Positions 1 through 12,259 are shown, numbered from the stretch's first letter. The stretch is 64,000 bases of DNA from Datnioides undecimradiatus (GCA_008933995.1 WARS01000011.1:17567516-17631515); one strand, 5' to 3'. Made by a program: numbers and translations. Notes: generated by a model from the sequence alone, not told the origin.

Positions 1-384
1 GGATCCCGGCCTCGGGGTTTTAGCCCAATTAAAGGGCCTTTCTCAGGGAAGGGACCTCCCCCCTCTGTGCTCACCTCTTCCCCCACTCATCTCTGCCCCT
101 TGGGGTTGAAGGAGACAGGGCCTTTGTACCAGGATCTCATATCCACAGGGAAATCCATATTCCAAAACATCTTCAATCAGTCTGATCAGCCCGTCACAGA
201 TTCCAGGGATCAGACGTTCAGTAAAACAGGGAACATGATTAGACCGGCGCTCCTGCGCAATTGATCCCCTGTTGCTCGCGAGGATGAGGAGAGGAGCTCA
301 TGAATATTTTAGGGGTGGAGACTTTGAACCCGCCAACCCCAAGTAGGTCATGATTGGTGCACTCCAAGGATAGGCTGTTTTGAA

Positions 385-408
385 TTTTTTTTTTTTTTTT
401 TTTTTTTT
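385..408. repeat. poly(T) tract
   Basis: About 24 consecutive T in the sox6 intron. Confidence 0.95.
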
Positions 409-1778
409 GGACTTGTTTGCCTCACATCTTCAGGACGAAAACATCCAAAATCTGGCAAAATACATCTCTGCTGTACTTCTCCTCCTCGGTCCCAAGCTGA
501 TTTTTTTTTTTTTTTTTTTATAAGTCATTATACTAGTAAACACTGAGAAGCTCATAAATATAAATTATACAACAGCCTATACTAATAAGTTGCTTATTAA
601 GATTTAATGTGAGTTGTCTGCTGCAGGTCTGGCCCAAGAACCCCGCCGATGTTCCCGAAATAAGCTTTTAAAGAGCTTCTCGCACCACGTTAGCTTTGAC
701 ATGATGGCAGATTAAAGGTGAGCGTGTGGCAGAGGGGAGGCAGGGGCCCTACGCGCCTCCCAAGCTCTCTATTTTCCAACTTTATAAGAACAAAACCAAG
801 GCGATGCAGTAATTTGGTTTATAGCTCCATGCCTCCTAATAAAAAGCTCATTTGGAAAGTCTCAAAGTAATTGTTTCCGGTTCGTGGACGACGGCGGGCC
901 GTGGTGTTTGTTGTCAGTTTGTTATTCGTTACCTAACAACAGCGGCTGAAAGACTCTTTCTCTTAGGTTTAAATACATATTTTTTTTTTTTTCTTTTGGG
1001 ATGGAGAAAGTTTTTTTGTGCGTGCGTGTGTGTGTGTGTGTGTGTTTTTCTAAAGTGCTCAAAGGCTTTGCTCTGTCTTAAACAATTCATGGATGGAACT
1101 TGCTGGATGCTGAGAGTGTGACTCAGCCGCTCCACCTCGGGAGGCAGCGAGACCAGCTCTTTTTCTTTACCTTGGATTTGTGTGTTGTTTTCTGTTCGTC
1201 GAATAAATTTGTTACTCAGATCCTCCCCTTTTAGAGGCTTTGAAGCTCTGCCCGAGCCCCTTTTTTGTTTTACGACATTGTACTAACATGGCGTATTAGG
1301 CCCCTTCGGAGGGAATGAGACAACTGCTGTAAATGGTATCTGAGTGTAATATTGAATGTTGAGCTATTTATTGCCGACGCTGATTCGACTCAAAGGGAGC
1401 CATCGCAGTGACGTCCGAGGGTGTGTGTGTGTGTGTGTGCGTGTGTGTGGGTGTTTGTGTTTATTTCGCTTTCTGTTTGTGTATTTTTATCCCACAGCAT
1501 TCATTTCAAGCATAGACGACATAGACATTTCCCTAAGAGCTGAAACTGATCCTGTGCTCCTTTGTGTGTGTGCGTGCGTGTCTGTGTATCTCTGAATCTG
1601 TGTATGTGCATATATATGTGTGTGTGTTCTGGCTCTGTACTGGCCTTGGCCATGTTAATGTCATTATAGCTGGTGTACAGACGAGAGGCCTGGCCAGTTA
1701 GTGGCATTGTTGAGTATCACCTTACGCTTACGTTGCTTCCAGCTGGCCTGCGGCTGCCAAAGCTCACTGAAATAGCCA

Positions 1779-1826
1779 CTGTGTGTGACTGTGTGTGTGA
1801 CTGTGTGTGTGTGTGTGTGTGTGTGC
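1779..1826. repeat. (TG)n microsatellite, interrupted
   Basis: Three TG runs separated by AC. Shorter TG runs lie at 1021-1045, 1420-1449 and 1561-1627. Confidence 0.9.
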
Positions 1827-3654
1827 ACAGTTTTTTTTTCATCTAAACAGCCACAAAACACTCCTTAAGCCCACTTAAAGGAAAACACCATGTTTTTTTT
1901 TTAGAGATTGGCGCATTACTCAACACATGACAACGCGACTTTACACTTTGACGACGCCTGTTCCTGTTCCTGTTCCTGTTCTGCACGCAGGTGAAACACC
2001 GATCTTTACCATTAACGTCTGTGGGGAGCAGAGCCACAGTCAGGCAACATTCGTCGTCATGGCGACAAAAATAAACACGTGGCTGACGCGAAAACACCGC
2101 AGTTTGGTTGGGCTCAGGCAGCAAAACTACTTGGTTGCATTTAGGAAGCTCATGGTTTGGTGTGTGACATCTTACATCGATTAACTCACAGAAATGAGTG
2201 AAATAGGCAGATTGAAGAGTCGGGGCTGCTCCAGTAGATAGTTTGACTCCAGCTCTAACTCATTAGAATATAATACAATAACATGCAGGGGTCTGCATGC
2301 AAGTGTCAGAGCTTTGCACAGGAGTTTGGTGAAGGTTGCATGAAATACTAAAGTAAAATAATAGGCTGCTCTGAACCACGGGGGACTACTTTTCCTGTTT
2401 CCATAGGAGGAGGGGGTGGAGGGGTCGGGGGTGGGCGTGGTGGGTGATGGCAGACTGAGAACAGGTAAAGCTACGGGCCGCATTAGGAGGAGCACAAACT
2501 GTTTTTTTTATCGCTCCAAGATCTGTTTTCTCACTTTGGATGATGCGGGGTATGCGCACAGTCACTCAGCAGCCCGCGCTAAAACTGCGAGCACTGAGTG
2601 ATGGTGTCTGTGCTCACGTAGTTTAGCGGGTCAGATGACTGAAGGACTGCAGAAACCGGCTGTATTCCTCTAAACTCAAAGAAATTAATTATAGTTTATA
2701 GTAATAAATCTTTCATTTGTCTTCAACATTCAGAGAAACCCCAAAAACAAGTCCAAACAGATGGACACATTGAGCTTAAACCATTAATCATCAATGCAAA
2801 GTCTACTTAACATTGTCCTGGCTTGATCATGTGATTGTTTAAAATGCTCAGTAGACCCCACTCTTTGTTTTTGAGCATGCACACTCCTCTCAGATGGAGT
2901 TAAGTGAAACCTCTGCAAGTATTTATTCCAAACATTTGTGCAGTTTTGAAATTTACCAGATCTCCAAATTTCAGGGTCTTTAATTTAATGCGGCCCATTA
3001 TGGAGAAATGTCTTTTGTCTGTTGAATGAAGCCGGTGGACATGCTTTCAGTTTCCTCTGGTGGAGCAGAATTAGTCTGGAGGACGGCTGAGGAGGGAGGA
3101 AATGGCTGTATAGAAGTTTATATTGGCCCTGCTGGTGATTTTGGTCTTTGTAGGAAGCGAGCCTGTGAAACCGACGGCTCAGACGCTTCCAAGTCTTGAT
3201 TAAAGGTCGACGTAATGCTGCTGTATTTGAAGCCTGAATGATATACATTATAATAATGTATACTACAAAGCTGAGTCTGGCACCTGCAAATAGACTGTTG
3301 AGTGTCTACTTCTTTGGGGCTGGAGCCTCAAGGGGTGGAGGGCTGGTGGTGGTGTTAAGGACTATGAATAGGAGGAATGGTGAAAAGGAGAGGGAGGGGA
3401 GGAGGAGGAAAAACATAAGAGAGCTGACTGACAGCTCTATCGGCGCACCGAAAAGTCTGGAGAAGGAAAGAGAGAAAGAAAGATGAGGAAAATAGGAAGA
3501 GAGAGGGAGCAAGGGAAGGAGTGGGGAGGGGGCTGAGGAGGTTGCCAAACTTGATTGGTCCGGGAGGAGACAGTAAACGGTTGCGGGTCAGCTGGAGGCA
3601 CGCCGCGCTGGCGGTAGGCGAGTTGTAACTGTGGTAATGAGCTCAATACGGTGT

Positions 3655-3723
3655 GGATTAAAAAAAAAAGAAAAAAGAAAAAGAAGTAGAAGGAGAAGGA
3701 GACGAAGAAGAGGAAAAAAAACA
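3655..3723 (+). repeat. polypurine tract
   Basis: Nearly pure A/G for about 65 bases (GAAGTAGAAGGAGAAGGAGA type), one T interrupting. It is part of a purine-rich area from 3360. Confidence 0.9.
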
Positions 3724-5135
3724 ATGTTTGGAGCGTTACCCCGGCAACAGTGGAGAGACGCAAACGCCAAGAAGAGGAGAGACCAGGCGGAACAAAAAGA
3801 GTCGGGTGTCTCTTAAATTTAGAAATATACATTCGGCAGCGATGCAGAGCTGCAGACCCAGTGAAAGCAACAGTGTGTTCAACGCACCGCGGCAGCACAG
3901 ATGGGACTTGTTCCTGCGGCGCTCGTTTGCACAGCGCCGGCGTGTTTTTTTGTAATTTAACTCGATATTTTTAATTAGTCGTCAGCCTCAGTCGCCTGCT
4001 TGGTTTTATTTATCTTTGCCCCTGCACACGTCCTTCATTGTGTTTAATTAATTAAGACCTTGGTTAGTCAACTTGTCGGCTTTGAAGTCAAGTGCAACTC
4101 TTTTTGCTCCAATTGAGACCTGGGTTAAATGGTAATGTAATATCAAGCATGTAATGGGTGGGTTTCACTCAGATTCAGCGGTGCCGGATGAAAGCGCGCT
4201 TCCTCTCCGCCGTGACCGCCTGAGCGTCGGGGCTCCGCAGCCGCCGACGCTGACTGGTTTGAGCCAGGTAATCCCTCTGTGGTGAGGAGTTTAAAACAAA
4301 AGCATTAAGAGCGGCGCAGTCCTATAGCATGCACAATGCAGATGGAGACTCATGAAAGGGAAAGTTAGGAAATAAAAAGAGTCTATAATGCAGCTCCAGG
4401 AGGCAGCAGTCCAGGATCAAACCAGCAGGCGCGCAGGCCAAACCTATTTCAATCTTGACTAAACAAAGCAAAGACAGCTCCTTATTGCATTTACCACAAG
4501 AACTTTCAAGTAGACCAAAAGTAGACCAACCGCATGGGGTATTTGCAGATTTTGACCCAGGTCTGCTGTTAATCTGTATTTTGGATCAGTCTCACCCTAT
4601 TGATGCTGTCTTAGTCCATTTTCCAGAAGCCTAACTCGACTGTGCATTAGTTTTCCGTCGGCCTCCTCCCGTTCACCAGGAGCGTTGGTGCCTCTCTATC
4701 TACTGAGGGATCGTTTTATGCATGTGCACTTAAAAGCGCCACAGAGCGTTGCAAGGCAGACGCGCTAAGCATTGTGCAAATCCAATCCGTGCTAACCTTT
4801 AGCGTCAGGGCCCCAAGTGTTGACTTTCAGAAGTCTGACAACCTCATCAACAGGCTATTGTTTAGCGCCGCAAGCTTAAAAAGGACTTCTCGGTGGACTC
4901 ACGGCTTTATTCTTGACTCTGGACAAGTTTTCCATTTCACTCCTCATCCTTTTTTTTCTTCTTCTGCTCCCTCTATCTCCCTCTGTCTCTCCCTCTTTCT
5001 CTCTTTTCTTTAGTCCTTTGTTAGGCGGTTGCTTCCTGCGGTGAGCATGGCACTGCCCAGGCACATGTTCTGTGGTGGGCCTGATTACAGCCCTGCCGTA
5101 GTGCTGACATTGGCCCGCGCCGACTCCTCATCTAT

Positions 5136-5137
<2 letters not shown>

Positions 5138-5176
<39 letters not shown>
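5138..5176. repeat. (CA)n microsatellite
   Basis: About 19 CA units in the sox6 intron. Confidence 0.95.
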
Positions 5177-5182
<6 letters not shown>

Positions 5183-5284
5183 TACACGCCGGCCCCTAAG
5201 TTCCACCAACTCTGCCAGCGGCTACCGCGGCATGACTTCACCCGGCAACCATTCCTTGCGTCAAACAAAATGCCTCTGTCACCA

Positions 5285-5370
5285 GAAAAAGGAGGAGAGC
5301 CGAGAGGGAGGGAGGGAGGAAGGGAGGGAAAGCGGGGGAGAAGGGAGAGGAGAGGAGAGGAGGAGTGTAG
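5285..5370 (+). repeat. polypurine tract (GGGA/GGA)n
   Basis: G/A-rich repeats of GGGAGGGAGG and GAGGAGAGGA type with few interruptions. Confidence 0.85.
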
Positions 5371-5932
5371 CTGTGCGGTAGCTGTGCGGAGGGCTCGATG
5401 TTTTCCACCGCAGTTTGGTAGCGCGGTTGGGTAATTTTAGCTGGAAGGGCCCGAGGCGGGCTGCTCGTAGATGTTATTTGTCTCAGAAGTGGAGTGGCAG
5501 GCCGGCGTGCAGAATCAGAGAGAGCGCAGGATGGTGGGAGGTTGGGGGAGGAAGACACCGTTGATTAGCACGGCCTTGAAGGGGCCTCGACTTGTCTATT
5601 AGCTTATCGCGTGACCAAGATCATGCCTCATTTCACTCACAGGGGAAAAAAAAAAAAGTCCTCAAGCTCCGTCAATGAAAAACTGCCCAGTTTTGGGGGC
5701 TGTGCCGGACTTTAAACCATGCCAACTCAACCCAGCAATTAGTTTTATTGTCATTACCATCAAAGTCATCCCTAGTGACCCAATTTGCCAGGCAGGGACT
5801 TGGTCCAGACATTAAGTAATAAGAATTGAAAACTTAAAAGAATGGGTTTTTTCTTTTCTTTCTTCAGAAACGCTGCAGCTACACGGTGTTTTTGCAGCAA
5901 AGTGACCTTACATACATTTGCTCGAATTGCAG

Positions 5933-6041
5933 GAGCGGCTGCACTACGAGACGCTGAGCCAGCACCTGGGGAAGCTCGGCGAGGACGCCGGGAAGATGGT
6001 GCATCGAGTCATTGACCTGACGAGACCAGAAGATCTGGATG
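5933..6041 (+). CDS. sox6: sox6 exon: linker before the HMG box
   Basis: This 109-nt exon is bounded by an AG acceptor (ttgcag) and a GT donor (gtaaga). It starts in phase 0 and ends with one base of a Gly codon. It reads [10 protein letters not shown], then [11 protein letters not shown]. The VIDLTRPED motif is diagnostic for the SOX6 linker just upstream of the HMG box. Frame and phase join the next exon exactly. In mammalian SOX6 about 20 residues containing QQYYCWPTGG lie between this motif and the next exon. I do not find them here, so they are absent, or carried by an exon I missed. Confidence 0.9.
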
Positions 6042-9000
6042 GTAAGATGCGACCTGTCTCTCTGCTCCTTGTTTCCTTATTCTTCCTCCTTTGTTCCTCC
6101 TTCTCTTGGTTTATTGAATGTTCTTACTCTTCTTTTCTTTCTTATGATCTTGGTAATTCGGTAATTTATGCAGACTCACACAAACAACATGAGAGAAAAC
6201 GAAGGGCTAGAGGGATACAAAAGGAAAGACTTGCTGGAGTTTGGAGAAGCAGAGTCGAAGTTTGAAGCAGTCACATCCTGTTCAGACTAAATTGATACCA
6301 GTGACCCTTAACTCCGTGGGCCCCACGCAGAAGAGGCCCTACTTCTGGGGGTCTCGGATCCCAGAACTCCACAATGAAGTAGAAGGCATCTTCCAGAGAG
6401 CCAGAACCTGCAGGTATTCAGCGAACACAAATATTTATTGTGCTCCTCAGGAAGCTCCGGTGAAGGACACCATCAACAGCTAAACAGCGTGTTCAGTGTC
6501 AACATTTTACGCTCTTGAAGAATTTGACACTGTTATTCTTCCTGCGAGGACTCAACGAGAGGCTCAAATCTTCTTCTTCCTCCTCCTTCTTCTTCTTCTT
6601 CTTCTTTTTTTTTTCCACGAGTGTTTGTGACACAAGCGCAAGTATGCAAACAAAAGCAGGCGAGGACGGGCAACAAGTCTGTTGTCGTTAATGGCCGATG
6701 AAGTTTCCTCCAAACAAGACTTCTCACTTTTTTAAAAGATAACAAGAATAGACTTCATGTTCTCTGTATCCGTCTCGGTTAAAAGATGCTGTTCTCTTCT
6801 TTGAAAGCATAAAAAGTCCCCCAGCACACCTGTTACTCATAAAGTACCGCTGTTCACAGGCGATAAGGAGTTGAGGAGTGCTCATTGTTTAGAATCGGTT
6901 CATGGGTGTTTGTGTGAGCATGTTGTGGGACATCAGAGCAAGAGCCCCATCGGGTGCCTCCCAAGGAGGCAACGGAGGAGGAAAGGAAGAAAGGGCTCAT
7001 CCTTATCTGCACAATATCCCGCATTTCGAGTGTGAAAGATGAATGTGTCAAATAGAGGGTGTCATTTCTTTGTGTCACGCAGGTAATAATATCACGGAGG
7101 CACGGGTGTTCAGGGAGGCGCGGGGCAGAAACAACAACGAGCCCCACATCAAGAGGCCCATGAACGCCTTCATGGTGTGGGCCAAAGACGAGAGGAGGAA
7201 GATCCTGCAGACTTTCCCCGACATGCACAACTCCAACATCAGCAAGATCCTAGGTAACGCACTTAACCCCCCGAAAAACAGGGCCTGCAGACTTTTGTCT
7301 CCTTCTTCTGGCAGTGAGAGTAATGACACAAACACTATCCACGTGTTTTCGTCGACACCACAGTGTCCTTGTTTTCCGTATTGCATTACATTACGTTTGT
7401 CATGCAAACACCAGATAGAATTATTATTAGTGCACACCTTAGAGGAGGCTTTCGCAATTTCACTGTGCTTGTTTTGCAGGGGCTTTATATTCTATTTCTA
7501 TTTCTAGTCCACTCGTAACTCAGTTGGCAAACCAATCCAGCGCCAGTTGATGTAAGACTATACCCCAGAATTAAAGACTTGGTATGCTGTGAAGTACAGA
7601 CGTTTACCTAGCAGTGATGGTCTTAATCAGCACTGTGTGAACTTGTTTGGCCCTGCACATTAATGTTTTGAAGGATTCTCCTCATTTCTTTGTTGAGAAT
7701 ATCTAGTAAGATAAAGGCGAACTATGCTGTGTACCGTTGGTTGTGTTGAATCTTAGAAAATGGGAGAACGTACAACTACCCCGTTGAAATGAGCAGAGCA
7801 ACATGGCCACTTTCTCCAGACTTTCTGCTCCTGAAAGCAGTTTCTCATTTGCTCGAGCCACAAGAACATTTCACATAGATGTGCCGGTGAACGTCAGTTG
7901 CTGTTACATTCGTATATCAAAACCTTACAGGCACGGACAGCTCCGCATCTCGTTCGAAGACACAGAGCGTTTCTACAGTTCACGGGGTTTCCTACCAACA
8001 GGCCGAGGACTATAAGAAGGACCAGTGTGCTTTTAAACCTGGAACCCTTCACACACAGAGCTCCACTGTGTCGGCCTGACTGGCGTGATGGATGCATTCA
8101 GTTAAAAAGTGGCCGTGTTGATGCTAACCTCCTCGACACAGATAGCCATTCACACGGCGCTGAGCGTAACGGTTGTTTCGTGAAATGTTCCTAAGACCTC
8201 CGCTGTGCGATGCAGGGCCCCGGTGAGCTCGAGGGTTGCTGAATGTAAATGCTCCTCCTGGGCAACGTTAACAAATTGCTTTTTCTTAGGTGGGTCTGTG
8301 TTCCCGACTCGGAGCGTTGAACGGACTCTGATAAAGGAGCGTTTTACGTGTTGACGAAACGCTTCCTGCACGTGTATGATTTATCATTTGTGCAGAAGTT
8401 TCATAGAAACGCAGAAATCGCAATTGGGTTTTTTTTTTTAACCTTTTTATTATAAATTATTAAAAAGATAAATATAAATGCTAAGATCCTGTTGGAAGAA
8501 ACGATTTCCCCGTAATTCATCAGGCCTCTGTGGCAAAATAGAAACAAAAAGCAGAAGTTAAAGTGCACGATTGTGTATGTATATGTGACTGCATGTGTAC
8601 AATTCATGTCTGTCCAACATAATAACACAGCTGGACTTCAGGGAGTGGGTGGCAGGCTTACAAAAAAAAAACCCCTCCTCTCTGTTTCCTGTGTCACAAA
8701 AGTACAAGACTAGTTTGTGATGAACCTTGATAAACAGAGACGCGAGGCGGAGTGTGTATAATCAGTTGTCAGAGCGCTTCGCAGATGTGCTGCGTTCCTG
8801 CGGTAATGGACCCGTCCACTTGTTCAGGAGGTCCCTCTCTCACCGGGGGGAAGATGAGGAGTACACAGCACAATGTATCATTCTTCTTGAGCCAAGACGG
8901 AGAGGAGTGTAATCCGCCTCCCTGGTCGAAGGCTTGATGACGTTTGTCCACATGATAAAACTTGAAGAAAACAGCAGAGATGCACTTGTTTTAATGTGCA

Positions 9001-11920
9001 TGAAAGGCATGAAAGGGCCTTCAGCCAGTATCAGTGTTTTAAAGCCCTCAAAACGTTTTCATTTGTGAGATATACCCAGAAACCAAATCTCAATTGTTTG
9101 CTCCAGGCTCTCGCTGGAAGGCCATGACCAACCAGGAGAAGCAGCCATACTACGAGGAGCAGGCCCGCTTGAGCAAGATCCACTTGGAGAAATACCCCAA
9201 CTACAAGTACAAGCCGCGGCCCAAGAGGACCTGCATCATCGACGGCAAGAAGCTGCGCATCGGAGAGTACAAGCAGATGATGCGGTCACGGCGTCAGGAG
9301 ATGAGGCAGTTCTTTGTCGGGTGAGTACCGGCGTCGTCCCTGAGCACCACAATTACTTTTCTACACGCAGTAAGAGCTTGTGTTAGTTTGAAAGAAAGCT
9401 GCGGTCCTTTCTGCGTGGCATTAAAAGTGAATTTCAAAGCGGTATTAGTCCATTTAAACATCAAATGGTCATAATGTCTGACTGGGATTTAAATCCAAGA
9501 ACATTAAATGAGTAACTCGCACACATGTCGAGCCTGCTGTCTTCAGACTGGGCCGTGCATTTGTCGAGGTCTCAAAGAACATGTGCAGCCTTGTTCAGGC
9601 TCAGCTCCACGTGTAGAACGAAACACAATGACCGCACGGAAATCTCTTCACAGAGACGGTTTGTGCTCACAAGGTGTATTTTGCACCAAAGAAAAAGAAG
9701 CCGGCGCACCTCTCTCCGTCACTGCGTCAAAGTGCGGCGCATTGTTGGAAAGGAATTTCGCACATCTCTTAAGAGGGGACATTGTGCATTGACAGCCACG
9801 AGCCTTGGATCACAGAAAGGCTCTGTGTCTCTGCGCACAAACACTTTGACTCATTTACCGCTGCACCTGTGACCTCTCAGTTCGGTCGCCTCTTTAATAA
9901 ACATGCCATCCTGCTAAGCACCTTGGCCCGATTATGGATGTGTTAGCAAGAGTAGCCGGGGGCATCTCATTCAGATATTTCGCCAGCAATCGCTTAGCAC
10001 TTTATATCAAGTCTTTTTTGTCCCCATGATGTGTCTCAGCATGAATATAAAAGAAATATTCTTAACTACATCCATTTGCTAGAGGTTTGTGGAGTGACCA
10101 TCGGGGTTTATGGAGCATTTATGAAAAGTTTCTCTCTGCAAAAGCCCTTTAAACATTCGCTGGAGAGCAGGGTATTTTTTAGAGTGTAGTCAGTGCAGCA
10201 AAGGGGAAAAACAGTGGCATTGTCTTAATAGGAACCAGCCATGGATGTGTTTAAAGCCATCACAGTGGCCTGTGTTTGAGATGGATTTACCAGAGGCCAC
10301 GGCTTTGAATAGGAGCGATTTTTAATAGCTTGTCATTTATTAAATTAGGACAATGCTGGGCGCTTGCGGGCAGTGAAATTGGACACAGACAGACATAGAG
10401 GAATATGAAATGTAAGCAGATGTTTGAGAGGGAACGAGAGCGAAGCGGACGTCGCAGGCCGAATGCCACATTTACTGTGTGTGGTCAAGAAAATGCAAAA
10501 AGAAAAAAAAAAAGAAAAAGAAAAGGAGCGTACGATTCTGCAGGCCTGCTCTTTCAATCAAAGCTAAATCAAATAGCCACCGGGAGCCGGTACACAAGCA
10601 GTTTCTGGCACTTTTCGAATAACCAAACCGGTGTTGTTTTAAAGCGTTTAATGTGAAAATGAGTCTGTCGGAGCGCGCGGCGGTAATTGTTTCAGGAGAC
10701 AGAGGAGGGAAAACTGTTAGGTGAGAAAAGTGACAGCAATTTTCCTGCTTTATGTGGCTCATTTGAGGAGCCAGAGGCGCTGTTTGAGTGATGTGCGTTT
10801 ACCCTCATTCCATCTATATCTTAACAGGTTATTTAGCTGCGCGCTGGCAGGGAGAGCGCCGTGTTAGGGCATGCCCGGCCAGATGAGAAGCGTTGCTGTT
10901 TGACTTAAGTGGCCTCAGAATTAACGCTCTGTTCAAAGCAGTTTGTTCAAAAGGAGGGTAAAAATCAATCAATCACATGACAATCAATGAGTAGATGCTA
11001 TATATTTTTGCATCATTTCAAATGTTTATATTTTATATTTACGTCTTTTTGGCAACGTCTGCGAGTTGCTCCAGACTGAAATATCTCAACAACTACTGAA
11101 TAAGTAGCAATGTTCATGGTCCCCAGAGGATGGATGCAGCTGACCTTTAGATTTAGTTAGATCCTTTTGCACCACTATAAGTAACTATTAACTATTCGAT
11201 GAAGTTGGCTGCACATATTCAGGATGAATTGTAATAGATCCTCAAACTTTTGTTGGCCGAGCACTTGGTTTATGTCAAAATACCTGCAAATCCACAGCCA
11301 TGCTTTAAGTTAAGTGCAAATTACCAAATGCTAGCATGCTAACAAGTTAAACTCAGATAGTTAGCATGTTAAACGGCAAACCCACATGTCAGTGTATGCT
11401 TGTTAGCATGCTGACGTTAGCATTTAGCTTAAAACTCAACTTTGCAGCGACAGAGAGCCGCTAGCGTGTCTGCTTTGATGTCGCAGCCTGTCTATGTTTT
11501 ACTTTTCTATAATTTGGTGCCAGTGTTGCAGCATAAACCTCTGTTTAATGCTTCCTACTGTTTTCCCTCCTCAGGCCCCAACCGCCGATTCCCCTTGGCA
11601 ACAGCCCAGGCAGTGTGGGAGTTTACCCGGGCGCCATAACCATGGCAACGACAGCCACACCATCCCCACACCTGACCTCAGACTGCTCCAGCAACTCAGC
11701 CAGCCCTGAGCCCGCCATCCCTGTCATTCAGAGCACGTACGCGGTGAAGTCCGAGCCTGGCAGCAGAGGCAACAATGGCAGCGGCGTCGGAGCCTTGGAC
11801 CTGCCCAGCGACCCCGCCAACGGAGACGACGACATGGACATGTACGAGGACTTTGAGGACGAGCCCAAGTCAGACTATAGCAGCGACCATGAGACACGGG
11901 AGGCCATCAGTGCCAACTGA
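5933..11920 (+). CDS. sox6: sox6, 3' part (four terminal coding exons)
   Basis: SoxD-group HMG-box transcription factor that binds the DNA minor groove in the nucleus and regulates muscle fibre type, cartilage, erythroid and neural differentiation, usually as a dimer. The coding segments are 5933-6041, 7083-7253, 9107-9320 and 11575-11920. Together they are 840 nt and give 279 residues plus a TGA stop, with consistent splice phases. The visible part has a linker ending VIDLTRPED (about residues 26-34 of this fragment), an HMG box (about 60-138) starting [15 protein letters not shown], a basic tail [10 protein letters not shown], and a Ser/Pro-rich then acidic C-terminus ending EAISAN. The C-terminal motifs [23 protein letters not shown] and DEPKSDYSS match SOX6 rather than SOX5 or SOX13. 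The CtBP-binding and coiled-coil exons lie upstream, outside the window. Paralog assignment rests on remembered family sequences and is strong. Confidence 0.95.
6042..7082 (+). other. sox6: sox6 intron
   Basis: Phase-1 intron of about 1.04 kb between the linker and HMG exons, with a GTAAGA donor and CAG acceptor. It contains a pyrimidine tract of TTC/TCC repeats at 6558-6616. I see no exon or mobile element. Confidence 0.8.
7083..7253 (+). CDS. sox6: sox6 exon: N-terminal half of the HMG box
   Basis: This 171-nt exon lies between a cag acceptor and a gtaacg donor. It encodes [11 protein letters not shown], then [20 protein letters not shown], then [11 protein letters not shown]. This covers HMG helix 1 and part of helix 2, including the RPMNAFMVW core that contacts DNA. 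The exon ends with the first base of the Gly codon before SRW, the intron position typical of SoxD genes. One residue differs from the usual vertebrate SoxD sequence: KILQTFPD instead of KILQAFPD. Confidence 0.96.
7254..9106 (+). other. sox6: sox6 intron inside the HMG box
   Basis: Intron of about 1.85 kb splitting the HMG box at KILG/SRW in phase 1, a hallmark of SoxD genes. Donor GTAACG, acceptor CTCCAG. The content is unremarkable: short A/T runs and no convincing open frame. Confidence 0.85.
9107..9320 (+). CDS. sox6: sox6 exon: C-terminal half of the HMG box and basic tail
   Basis: This 214-nt exon lies between ctccag and gtgagt. It encodes [20 protein letters not shown], then [20 protein letters not shown], which are HMG helix 3 and the C-terminal basic tail used for nuclear import and DNA contact. 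It then gives [32 protein letters not shown] separates SOX6 from SOX5 and SOX13, which as I recall have LSKQHLEKYPDY and LSRQHLEKYPDY. The exon ends in FFV plus two bases of a Gly codon. Mammalian SOX6 has FFTVG, so one Thr is missing here. Confidence 0.96.
9321..11574 (+). other. sox6: sox6 last intron
   Basis: Intron of about 2.25 kb between GTGAGT and CCTCAG. Its 3' third (about 11075-11440) is a dispersed teleost repeat, listed separately. A purine-rich stretch lies at 10499-10526. The middle (9900-10300) is single-copy-looking AT-rich sequence. Confidence 0.8.
11075..11440 (+). mobile_element. dispersed teleost repeat (degenerate copy)
   Basis: It contains GAAATATCTCAACAACTACT, then TTCATGGTCCCCAGAGGATG, AGGATGAATTGTAATA, TTGGTTTATG with AATACCTGCAAA, and ends in repeated GCTAGCATGCTAAC and GACGTTAGCATTTAGCT. 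I recognise this order as an abundant non-coding repeat of percomorph fish genomes. It lies in the last sox6 intron on the + strand. It has no coding capacity, and its exact class was not determined. Confidence 0.7.
11575..11920 (+). CDS. sox6: sox6 last coding exon
   Basis: The exon follows a strong polypyrimidine-rich acceptor (ttttccctcctcag) and runs 346 nt to a TGA stop at 11918-11920. It encodes a Pro-rich start ([10 protein letters not shown]), [20 protein letters not shown], the Ser-rich [10 protein letters not shown], then PVIQSTY and the acidic stretch [19 protein letters not shown], ending EAISAN. The order and wording are those of SOX6. The piece between IQSTY and the acidic stretch (Gly/Asn/Ser-rich, [10 protein letters not shown]) is poorly conserved. 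Confidence 0.95.
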
Positions 11921-12242
11921 GTGTGCTCAGTTGTAAAAAGAGAGAGAAAACTCCTGTTATACTCAGAGACACCTTTTGAAAACAATTTATTACAGAGACC
12001 TTCAGGCAAACGTTCGGGACATGTTGCATCACGCACTGAGCATGCCCGCCCGCGCCGGAGTCAAACTGCTCAGAAAGTGAGAAAAGAAAGAAGAAGACAG
12101 TCTTGATGGACGTCGATTCGAAGAAGACGGCTGACCCGAGAACAACAACCCGAACAGACATTCAGACAAAACCAACTGACGATGAACTTCAGCATCCTAC
12201 ACTTTGACAATCTTAACAGGAGCGAATAAGCGTTGGACGAGA

Positions 12243-12259
12243 ACGAGAGAGAGAGAGAC

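Larger units (their letters stand above)
1..5932 (+). other. sox6: sox6 intron (3' portion), no exon found
   Basis: I searched this stretch for the upstream sox6 exons, such as the one encoding the SSLNSPALFGDQD and KAIQEARKMREQ region, and found none, so it is read as intron. It holds poly(T) runs (about 385-408 and 501-518), GT/CA microsatellites, purine-rich tracts (3360-3725 and 5285-5370), and AT/GC-balanced blocks without repeats near 640-740 and 4010-4180 that could be conserved non-coding elements. Confidence 0.7.

Noticed and set aside
929..1861. Several open frames of 60-90 codons on both strands
   Set aside because: They translate TG/CA microsatellites into Cys-Val or His-Thr runs and have no coding character.
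3437..3898. A 153-codon minus-strand frame rich in Phe, Leu and Ser
   Set aside because: It is the complement of the polypurine tract, so its length comes from the absence of stop codons in such DNA.
6241..6483. An extra sox6 exon between the linker and the HMG exon
   Set aside because: The frame has no SoxD motif and the two known exons already join in phase without it.
5933..11920. Identification of the HMG gene as sox13 or sox5
   Set aside because: The etnk neighbour suggests sox13, but [30 protein letters not shown] and the DEPKSDYSS tail are SOX6 features.
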